Shown here piece by piece: positions 26,888 to 33,697 of a stretch of DNA of 64,000 bases (the stretch's first letter is position 1; each line of letters begins with the position of its first letter). A program made the translations under genes and the position numbers. Below the pieces are notes generated by a model that saw only the letters and a program-made list of their open reading frames with translations, was not told the origin of the DNA and did no database searches. The stretch is from Novosphingobium album (ex Hu et al. 2023) (GTDB lineage: Bacteria; Pseudomonadota; Alphaproteobacteria; Sphingomonadales; Sphingomonadaceae). The stretch lies in NCBI RefSeq assembly GCF_022832385.1, contig NZ_JALHLE010000005.1, forward strand, positions 124,001 to 188,000. Direction: 5' to 3'.

Positions 26888-29002
26888 CTATTGCCCGGCA
26901 CCGGGTACACTTTCGTCTGCCGTGTGCGCTGCTCCGGGGGCCTGCTCGAGTGCACGCTGGACATCGCGTGAGGCCTTTCCGAGTTCGTTGACGATCTGGT
27001 CACCGTTTATCCTGAGCCCGCCATTGTCGATGCGCAGGTCGATCGGCTTGCCGTCGATCTGGCCGCTAATTACCGCCTGCCCGTTCTCGAACCGGACATT
27101 GCCAATTTCGCCCAGCGGAATCTCGCCGAGATCGGGCAAGTCAAGCGGCTGTACCGGTCCGCCGGAATCGGGGCTTGGCCTGGGCTCTGGCCGTTCGCCC
27201 AGCGCCGCCTTCATGAAGTCGGCCCAGATCCGCGCCGGGATGCCACCGCCGTGCACGCCTTTCAGCGGCGAATTGTCGTCGTTGCCGACCCACACGCCGA
27301 CCACCAGATTGCCTGCATAGCCGACGAACAGGGCGTCGCGATTTTCCTGGCTCGTCCCGGTCTTGCCGTAGTTCGGCGCCTGCAGAATGGCCGCACGGCC
27401 GGTGCCCCGGTTGACCGTGGCGCGCAGCAGCTTCTGAATGTCGGCGTGGACTCTCGTGGACAAGCTGTGCTTGCGCCCCAGCAGACCGTCGAACCACCCT
27501 TCCCGCTCCGCGGGAAAGGCGGTCGGCTTGACCGGAAAACGGTTTCCCGCAACGCCCGCATATGCCGCCGTCAGTTCCATCAGGTTCATCGTCGCCGTGC
27601 CCAGCGCCATGCTGGGATCGCCCTTCGGCAGCGGCGAGGTTACGCCAAGCGAACGCGCCAAGTCGAGTACTGCGGTGTCGCCGACCTTGCTCAGCAATCG
27701 CACGGCCGCGACATTGCTGGAGTACGCGAAGGCGTCTTCCAGCGTGATCGCGGGCGAATAGTTCCCACCGGAATTTTCGGGCCGGTAACTGCCGGTGGTG
27801 AACGGCGTGTTCTCGATCGTGTCGGCAGGCTTCATGCCTTCGCGCAGCGCCGCGAGATAGACAAAGAGCTTGAAGGTCGAGCCGGGTTGGCGCTGCGCCT
27901 GCGTCGCCCGGTTGAACGGGGAAGCGGCGTAGTCCTTGCCCCCCACCATGGCGACAACTTCCCCATTGGGATGCATCGCCACCAACGCGACTTGCGCCTT
28001 CCCCAGGCCGGCATGGGCGACCGCCCGGTACGCGGCGGCCTGCAGACGAGCATCGAGTGTCGTCGTGTAGGTCATCTTCGCGTAGCTGTCCGCATCGAGC
28101 GCGCGCGCCTGCGACAGTGCCCAGTCGGCAAAGTAGGTCCCGGTGGGCAGATCCGCCCGGTTGCGCACATCGAGACGCGGCGCCCGCACGGCAGCAGCCT
28201 GTTGCGCGGTCAGATACCCTGCCTCGACCATCGCGTGCAGCACCACGCGCATGCGTTGTTCCGCACGGTCGTAGTGCTTGCTCGGCGCAAGACTGGACGG
28301 GGCTTTCATCAGGCCAGCCAGCATCGCGCTTTGAGCCAGAGAAAGCTTTTCAGGCTGGCGGTGGAAATAATGCAGCGAGGCGGCGCGAAGACCGTAGGTA
28401 TTGTCACCGAAATAGGCATTCGAGAGATAGCGCTGCAGGATCTCGTCCTTGGTCAGCCAGGCTTCCAGCCAGAATGCGATGAGCATCTCGCGCGCCTTGC
28501 GGCCGAGCGTGCGGTCCGCCGAAAGGAAAGTGAACTTGGCCAGCTGCTGCGTGATCGTGCTTCCGCCCTGCGTGCGGCCGGTGGTCATGTTGGTCCACAA
28601 GGCCCGTGCCATGCCTCGCGGATCGATGCCCCAGTGGCTGTAGAATCGCCGGTCCTCGATCGCGAGGAATGCCTGCGGCACGTGCTCGGGAAGCTTCGCG
28701 ATCTCCACCGGTGCTTCGACGATCGCGCCATTACGTGCGATCGGCGTACCATCCGCCGCGAGCAGCGTGATTTGCGGCGGCGAGACCGGTTGCAACGATT
28801 TCGACAGCGGCGCGGTGACCGCCAGCCATCCGACAATCAGGAAAAAGACAAGCAGCAGCACGGCGAGGATGCGCACGGCGAACCATCCCCGCGGATGCCC
28901 CCGAGTCGGCTGATCTTCGAAGTCCGGTGCAATCTCGTCATGCGATAGCGAGAAATCCTCCCCATCGGTTTCCGGGGTAGGAAGGCTGCGGAGGTCATCC
29001 AT
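26888..29002 (-). CDS. class A penicillin-binding protein (PBP1A-type transglycosylase/transpeptidase)
   Basis: Bifunctional peptidoglycan synthase of 704 residues. A cytoplasmic acidic head is followed by one anchor (about residues 45-65). The GT51 glycosyltransferase domain has EDRRFYSHWGID, RTQGGSTITQQLAK and KAREMLIAFWLE. The transpeptidase domain has the three active-site motifs: SxxK in QPGSTFKLF, SxN in YSSNVAAV and KTG in GKTGTSQ. The ATG at 29002 is preferred over the in-frame TTG at 29008; neither has a strong ribosome-binding site. It is monocistronic as far as can be seen, and a MITE lies directly upstream. Confidence 0.94.
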   Translation of the reverse strand: MDDLRSLPTPETDGEDFSLSHDEIAPDFEDQPTRGHPRGWFAVRILAVLLLVFFLIVGWLAVTAPLSKSLQPVSPPQITLLAADGTPIARNGAIVEAPVEIAKLPEHVPQAFLAIEDRRFYSHWGIDPRGMARALWTNMTTGRTQGGSTITQQLAKFTFLSADRTLGRKAREMLIAFWLEAWLTKDEILQRYLSNAYFGDNTYGLRAASLHYFHRQPEKLSLAQSAMLAGLMKAPSSLAPSKHYDRAEQRMRVVLHAMVEAGYLTAQQAAAVRAPRLDVRNRADLPTGTYFADWALSQARALDADSYAKMTYTTTLDARLQAAAYRAVAHAGLGKAQVALVAMHPNGEVVAMVGGKDYAASPFNRATQAQRQPGSTFKLFVYLAALREGMKPADTIENTPFTTGSYRPENSGGNYSPAITLEDAFAYSSNVAAVRLLSKVGDTAVLDLARSLGVTSPLPKGDPSMALGTATMNLMELTAAYAGVAGNRFPVKPTAFPAEREGWFDGLLGRKHSLSTRVHADIQKLLRATVNRGTGRAAILQAPNYGKTGTSQENRDALFVGYAGNLVVGVWVGNDDNSPLKGVHGGGIPARIWADFMKAALGERPEPRPSPDSGGPVQPLDLPDLGEIPLGEIGNVRFENGQAVISGQIDGKPIDLRIDNGGLRINGDQIVNELGKASRDVQRALEQAPGAAHTADESVPGAGQ

Positions 29003-29059
29003 TGTCAACGCGAGGCCAAATGCTTTTCATGCCCAAATACTTTTCATGCTGCGCATACT

Positions 29060-29327
29060 TAGGGTCAGGACCCATTATTCACGCCATCGAGGCGCCCGAA
29101 TGGCGAACATATCGGGCCAAATTGTCCGCCGGGAAGGCTGGTTGCCTTTCCCAGGGCGATTTGGTTCGAGATGGAAGCCGTCCGGGCGTCCCGCAGGGAT
29201 TTGACCAAAATGGCCCACCGCCGCGTCGAGAAGTCTTGAAATATTGACATATTCCTTTGCCTTCTCTCCTTGCGCTGAGCCATTTTGCCTCAAACCTCGA
29301 TGGCGTGAATAATGGGTCCTGACCCTA
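29060..29327. mobile_element. MITE-like element with 33-bp perfect terminal inverted repeats
   Basis: TAGGGTCAGGACCCATTATT begins the left end (29060-29092) and its exact reverse complement forms the right end (29295-29327), 33 bp without mismatch. The 268-bp unit holds no transposase; the only open frames are short (72 codons, leftward, 29065-29283). This is the structure of a miniature inverted-repeat element mobilised in trans. A target-site duplication is not clear; TA at the tips could be part of it. It lies between the PBP gene and a small membrane protein gene. Confidence 0.85.
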
Positions 29328-29459
29328 GCATCGGATCTTGCCGGAACGAACCTTTCTTGAACCGGAACGTAAGCGCTGGACATTCTGCCGCAGGTGGCCA
29401 CAATCTTGCCGCATCCGGCCCGCACCTTCGGAGCCTGCCGGACGGGACGCGACACAACC

Positions 29460-29669
29460 ATGATGTTTTTGAGGATCATTGCCTTCGTCTTCGGCGTTCT
29501 CGCCGTGGCCATGGGACTGCTCTGGGTCTGTCAGGGCACAGGCGTGCTGATGTGGCCTGCGGAAAGCTTCATGCTGTCGGACCGCACCTGGGCGACCCGA
29601 GGCGCTGTTCTGACGGCTGTAGGTTGCATCCTGCTGTGGCTCGTGGTGCGCAGGAACGGCAACCGCTAG
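29460..29669 (+). CDS. small two-helix membrane protein of unknown function
   Basis: Protein of 69 residues starting MMFLRIIAFVFGVLAVAMG, with two hydrophobic segments (about 3-22 and 47-64) separated by a short loop containing WPAESFMLSDRTWATRG. The C-terminus VVRRNGNR is basic and likely cytoplasmic. I do not recognise a characterised family. The Met at 29460 or 29463 is chosen because the longer frame begins with a non-hydrophobic, coding-unlike segment. Its stop overlaps the end of the convergent kinase-like gene by 4 nt. Confidence 0.6.
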   Translation: MMFLRIIAFVFGVLAVAMGLLWVCQGTGVLMWPAESFMLSDRTWATRGAVLTAVGCILLWLVVRRNGNR

Positions 29670-31060
29670 GGCAAGACTTCCGGGTCGGACGGCACGTCCA
29701 GCATGAAACGGGCACCTTGCCCCGGCGCACTCTCGACGGTCAGTTCGCCGCCCATGGCCCGGGCAAGGCTGCGCGAGATGTAGAGACCGAGCCCGGTACC
29801 CCCGTCGCCGCTGCGGCCAAGACGCTCGTATTTTTCGAAAACCTTGCCTTGCTGCTCCTCGGACAGCCCCGGCCCCTGATCGGCCACGATCACCCGGGCC
29901 AGGCCGCCCATCTCCTCGAGCCTGATCCAGATATGCGAGTGCTCGGGCGAATAGCGGATCGCATTGCCGATGAGGTTCAGCAACACCTGCAGCACGCGGC
30001 GGAATTCGGCAATGGCGCGCAGCTGGTCGGAATGGTGCGGCGGCTCGATGACGATGTTCTTCTCGCGCGCCCGCACATTGAGGATTCCGGCAGCCTGCCG
30101 CGCGACCTCGGACAGGTCGATGCGGTCGGGAGCCGTGCTGAACCCTTCGGATTCGACCACCTCGAGGTCGGCCATGTCTTCGAGCAGTTCCAGCAGCAGC
30201 TTGCCTGCGCTTGCGATCTCGCCGGCATATTCCGAATAGGCTTCAGGCAGCGGTCCGGCGAGCCGCGTCCGGATCGTCTCGGCATTGGCGATGATGCGCG
30301 AGATCGGCTGCTTGAGCACGGGTGCGATGTCCTGCCCGACCAGACTGCGCCGCGCGGGAACGAGCGGCACCGGCGGTAGGGACGGTGCCACGGCGCCCTC
30401 GCCTGCTGTCTCGTCGGACAGCAGCAGCAGTTCGAAACCGGCAGGTTCGAAACCCGGCTGCATGTAGGGAATAAGCGTTGCGCGCCAGGGCCGTTCGGCA
30501 CCGGGCACGCTGACCCGCGCACCGTCCAGCAGGCGCCAGTGCAACGGCTGCTGGTGCGAAAAGTCCTCCAGCGGTAGGAAGTCGGTCCACGGCTGACCGA
30601 TGCCGGCTTCCATGACGGCTACCACTTCGGCCAGTTCCGGACTGTCGGAAACAACGGCCAGCACCCGCTGTCCGGCGTCGAGCTGCGCGGACAGCTCGGC
30701 CAGATGACGCGCCGTCACCATGCGCCGCCCTTCGGCCGTCGCGCTGTCCTCGACCGGCGCCGGTGCGGCATGCCAGCTGCGCACGCGGATGAGGCAGCCC
30801 TCGCCATGGCCAAGCGGCTCGACTTCGACCCAGGCGGTTACGGTTTCCAGACCATCGTGCGCGCAGACCGCCCGCGCCACGCGGAAGCCATAGCGCCGGG
30901 CCTTGCGGACCAGTTCAAGCAGTTCGGGAATCGCAATGGTACCGGGCAGTTCTCCGCCGCAGCGCAACTGCAGCCCCGACAGCGGCTCGTCCGCGCACAG
31001 CAGCCGATCACTGGCATCGCTTTCCGCGCGGGCGAGAATGGTGCCGTCCTCTACCATCAT
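29666..31060 (-). CDS. histidine-kinase-like ATPase lacking the phospho-accepting histidine
   Basis: Soluble protein of 464 residues. The first 235 residues contain no clear known domain (possibly PAS-like). A dimerisation segment at 238-300 aligns with a HisKA domain, but where NISHELRTPL is expected it reads DIAPVLKQPI, so Pro247 replaces the phosphorylatable His (codon CCC on the reverse strand at 30320-30322). The HATPase domain is complete: N box NLIGNAIRYSPE, G1 DQGPGLS, F box VFEKYERL and G2 GGTGLGLYISRSLA. It probably binds ATP but cannot act as a normal kinase, like DivL-type pseudokinases. Its ATG overlaps the upstream gene stop (ATGA). Confidence 0.85.
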   Translation of the reverse strand: MMVEDGTILARAESDASDRLLCADEPLSGLQLRCGGELPGTIAIPELLELVRKARRYGFRVARAVCAHDGLETVTAWVEVEPLGHGEGCLIRVRSWHAAPAPVEDSATAEGRRMVTARHLAELSAQLDAGQRVLAVVSDSPELAEVVAVMEAGIGQPWTDFLPLEDFSHQQPLHWRLLDGARVSVPGAERPWRATLIPYMQPGFEPAGFELLLLSDETAGEGAVAPSLPPVPLVPARRSLVGQDIAPVLKQPISRIIANAETIRTRLAGPLPEAYSEYAGEIASAGKLLLELLEDMADLEVVESEGFSTAPDRIDLSEVARQAAGILNVRAREKNIVIEPPHHSDQLRAIAEFRRVLQVLLNLIGNAIRYSPEHSHIWIRLEEMGGLARVIVADQGPGLSEEQQGKVFEKYERLGRSGDGGTGLGLYISRSLARAMGGELTVESAPGQGARFMLDVPSDPEVLP

Positions 31061-32007
31061 CGCGAATATCGTCCCGAAGCGAGCAGCGAGGCCGCGAAAT
31101 CGGCGCCGATACGGTCGAAACCGGGCGGCAGCGTCACATCCGGATGAAGCGCCATAAACTGTCCCTCGACAGCGGACGGCTCGAGCCCCGCCGCACGCAG
31201 TGCCAGAGCAAGACGCGCGATTTGCGCCTTGTGCGTGGACAGCACCACGTCATCGCGGGCCTGCCCTGATCGGAGCGAGAGTGCGGTCAGGAACAGCGCC
31301 ACCCCGCCATCAGCCACCGACAATGCAGCCTGCGCTTCATTGCCCAGCCCCATCATCAGACGGGCGGCCAGCCCCATACGGCTCGCGCCTTCGTCATAGG
31401 TCTGGCGAAGGGCCGCTTCCGCCTGCACCGCCCGGTCCGTCATGTCCGGAGTGCGAAAGGCCTGTGCCCGCATGGTCAGCAAGGCAGTGTGAAACAGGTC
31501 ACCGGGCAGTTCGCGCAAGGGCAGCATCATGCGCCGCTGCGCCTGACACCAGCGCGCCTGCGCGGCCAGAAACGTCATGGCGAGCCCCTGCACCGCCGGA
31601 TCCGACGATGCGACGAGCGCCTGAAGCAACGGTGACACGACCGGATCGATCGTGAGACGCGTCTGCATCCGTTCGGTCAGGTGCCATTCCAGCGCCAGGG
31701 CATGGACGTGCGTAAGCAACGCGGGATTGTCCGTAAGGGCACTGGCGAGTTGCTCCACGTCTGCTGCGATATGCTCCTCATGCCTGCCCTCGCTCAGGGC
31801 GCCGAGCAGACCGCCAGCAATATCCGCCATCATGCCACGGACGCGTGCGAGGATTTCGTCGCTGAATACGGAACTGTCCTCCGCCGCGACCAAATGGCGC
31901 AGGATCGGCAGCACGGTTTCGGCCATGGCATCGCCCCGCGCGAGTTCATCGCGCAGCACGGCCTCGACGTTTTCACCGCTTGCCGGATGGACAGTCTTGT
32001 CGATCAT
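31057..32007 (-). CDS. uncharacterised helical protein upstream of the pseudo-kinase
   Basis: Soluble, strongly alpha-helical and Ala/Leu-rich protein of about 316 residues, without signal peptide, membrane segment or motif that I recognise. Recurrent leucine patterns in the central part (LLQALVASSDPAVQGLAMTF, FHTALLTMRAQAFR) suggest a helical-repeat scaffold; a DUF2336-like relation is possible but not shown. The ATG at 32007 is used; a GTG at 32025 is an alternative. It overlaps the pseudo-kinase gene by 4 nt, so both are probably made together and may bind each other. A CtrA-like site lies 25-39 nt upstream of the start. Confidence 0.7.
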   Translation of the reverse strand: MIDKTVHPASGENVEAVLRDELARGDAMAETVLPILRHLVAAEDSSVFSDEILARVRGMMADIAGGLLGALSEGRHEEHIAADVEQLASALTDNPALLTHVHALALEWHLTERMQTRLTIDPVVSPLLQALVASSDPAVQGLAMTFLAAQARWCQAQRRMMLPLRELPGDLFHTALLTMRAQAFRTPDMTDRAVQAEAALRQTYDEGASRMGLAARLMMGLGNEAQAALSVADGGVALFLTALSLRSGQARDDVVLSTHKAQIARLALALRAAGLEPSAVEGQFMALHPDVTLPPGFDRIGADFAASLLASGRYSR

Positions 32008-32031
32008 CCCTTCCGTGTACCCCACGTTTGG

Positions 32032-32046
32032 TTAAATCCCGGTTAG
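32032..32046 (-). promoter_or_regulatory. CtrA-like binding site
   Basis: On the reverse strand the sequence reads CTAA-CCGGGAT-TTAACC, one base from the CtrA consensus TTAA-N7-TTAAC. It lies directly upstream of the helical-protein/pseudo-kinase gene pair. Seen by eye; such short motifs occur by chance, though AT-rich runs are rare in this GC-rich window. Confidence 0.4.
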
Positions 32047-32057
32047 GCTGCAAACGC

Positions 32058-33257
32058 TTAGTCGTGCTGACGTCCGGCCAGAAGCAGCCCCGCCGCGATC
32101 AGGCCCAGCGAGACTACCTGCACGCCGGGCAAAAGCTGGCCGGCTGCCGAGGCCGCACCCAACACCACTCCGAGCAGCAGCCTGTCGCCGATCCATCGCG
32201 ACGCCGTCCGTTTCACCACTCTGGGAATGAGCCCCAGAAGCATCATCAGCACCGCCGGAACCGACAGCCAGGAGAGCAGGAGTTGCCCGGGAAAGCGCGG
32301 TGTATCAGCCAGAATCAGCACCCCGAATACCGTATCGATCACCCACACCAGCACATCGGCGCGAGGAATTGCCGGAGGCAGCAATCCGAGCGCCTGCCGT
32401 TCTGCCGCCCGCAGCAAGCGGCTCGCTTCCGCCAGCACCCAGGCCAGCGCGGCGAACAGGAACCCGGCCGGGACCAGCGCGAACCAACCCAGCACGCTGG
32501 CGATGGCGAGCAGCACCACCACACCCGCGGACAAGGCATTGCTGGCATTGCCCGCATGGAGCATCGAGGAACCAAAACTGACCACGCCCAGCCGGGCCAT
32601 CGTGCGACCGGGCGAAGTCGGACCATCGGCGAAACGCACGCGCAGCCATTCGTTCTCCAGCGCGATAGCCTCGCTTTCGGTGCGAACCATGCGCCAGTCG
32701 GTCCCGGCGCGCGCGGCCGTGGGCACCTCGCGCATCTGCACGCCCGATTGCAGCGCGATCCGGGTCAGCGCAGACGGGACGTCGCAATCGGCAGGCAGTT
32801 CGTGCAGGCGTTCTGCAAGCTGGCCGGGAATCCGCATCAGCCCGGCACTCGCCCGGTTTATGTCGATCCGCTCGAACCCGGCGGCCAGCGCTCCCTCGAC
32901 GGGCTGCACCAGCACGGCCGGCTTGCGGTCGTCCAGCAGAGGTGCTGCGACGGCAGGCTCCACGAACAGCCCCTCGCTCACGACAATCAGTTCATCGGCT
33001 GCCGTCACTTGCCCTGCAAGCTGGCGCGGGCCGATCACGATGGCGAACTGCAGCCCGGCATCCTCGGCCGCGTGCTGCAGCGCGATGATATCCGGTGAGG
33101 TCCCCCGCGCCATGCAGATCACGCGCTGGCAATCAAGCGCCAGCACCAGTCCCAACTGATGTCGAGCCAGAGTCGCCCCGGCGACACGAAGGAACGCGCG
33201 GGGGGACGGCTGTCCCGCGCCCGCAGGCTCCGTCATCGCCAGCAATGCTATCCGCAA
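32058..33257 (-). CDS. uncharacterised membrane protein with nucleotidyltransferase-like N-terminus
   Basis: Protein of 399 residues. The N-terminal 200 residues are soluble and alternate beta strands and helices (FLRVAGATLARHQLGLVLAL, QFAIVIGPRQLAG, VTAADELIVVSEGLFV) in a way reminiscent of nucleotidyltransferase folds. The C-terminal half has about five membrane helices from residue 240 to 395. Such a layout recalls fused cytidylyltransferase/CDP-alcohol transferase proteins, but I see no CDP-alcohol signature (DG-AR-G-D-D), so no function is assigned. The start at 33257 is a TTG behind GGAGAAAC; ATG 33236 is an alternative. It lies between the Hpt-like gene and the helical-protein gene on the same strand. 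Confidence 0.65.
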   Translation of the reverse strand: MRIALLAMTEPAGAGQPSPRAFLRVAGATLARHQLGLVLALDCQRVICMARGTSPDIIALQHAAEDAGLQFAIVIGPRQLAGQVTAADELIVVSEGLFVEPAVAAPLLDDRKPAVLVQPVEGALAAGFERIDINRASAGLMRIPGQLAERLHELPADCDVPSALTRIALQSGVQMREVPTAARAGTDWRMVRTESEAIALENEWLRVRFADGPTSPGRTMARLGVVSFGSSMLHAGNASNALSAGVVVLLAIASVLGWFALVPAGFLFAALAWVLAEASRLLRAAERQALGLLPPAIPRADVLVWVIDTVFGVLILADTPRFPGQLLLSWLSVPAVLMMLLGLIPRVVKRTASRWIGDRLLLGVVLGAASAAGQLLPGVQVVSLGLIAAGLLLAGRQHD

Positions 33258-33325
33258 GTCGTTTCTCCAGCCCCGTCAACCCGATTTAGGCGGCCCGGCA
33301 CCAAGTGCCAAGCGGGGCGGACAAA

Positions 33326-33628
33326 TCAGCCTAAAGAAAACTCGGTGACATAGGCCTTGAGCCGGCGCACCACCGCAGGATCGCCCGGTGCACTTGCGAG
33401 CGCTTCCTCGGCCAGGACCAGCAGCGCGGCCGAATGGAAACTCGCGGCCAGACCTTTCAGGCGCATTCCCGCGACATGCCAGTTTCCATCGCAGCGCGAG
33501 CGTTCGAGCAGATCCAGCTGTCGCCCCACGCTTTCCACATAGGACGCACGCAGCTCGGCATGCAGAGCGGCATCGCCGCCCGCTGCAGCAGCCAGGGTCT
33601 CTTCAAGGGCACCTGCTTCATACGCCAT
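33326..33628 (-). CDS. Hpt-like protein with substituted phospho-accepting histidine
   Basis: Small helical protein of 100 residues shaped like a histidine phosphotransfer domain: LHAELRASYVESVGRQLDLL, then HVAGMRLKGLAASFHSAALL. The Hpt core A-H-x-L-K-G is here A-G-M-R-L-K-G, with Met55 in the place of His while Leu57, Lys58 and Gly59 are kept. It therefore cannot relay phosphate at the usual site. Similar inactive Hpt proteins act as docking partners. It is the first gene of the leftward cluster and is divergent from the coiled-coil protein gene, 69 nt away. Confidence 0.65.
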   Translation of the reverse strand: MAYEAGALEETLAAAAGGDAALHAELRASYVESVGRQLDLLERSRCDGNWHVAGMRLKGLAASFHSAALLVLAEEALASAPGDPAVVRRLKAYVTEFSLG

Positions 33629-33652
33629 TTCCCCAGGATACTCCTCAAAGCG

Positions 33653-33667
33653 TTAAACCGGGGTTTA
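33653..33667. promoter_or_regulatory. CtrA-like site in the divergent promoter of the Hpt-like and coiled-coil genes
   Basis: TTAA-ACCGGGG-TTTA matches TTAA-N7-TTAA with one change, and it is nearly palindromic (TAAACCGGGGTTTA), so it could serve both directions. It lies in the 69-nt space between the two start codons. Confidence 0.4.
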
Positions 33668-33697
33668 TTGCCGCCGCACACGTGGTATCCTGCAACG

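Noticed and set aside
29065..29283. 72-codon leftward open frame inside the MITE, as a possible transposase fragment
   Set aside because: No similarity to any transposase motif that I can recognise, and it runs into the terminal repeat; more likely chance.
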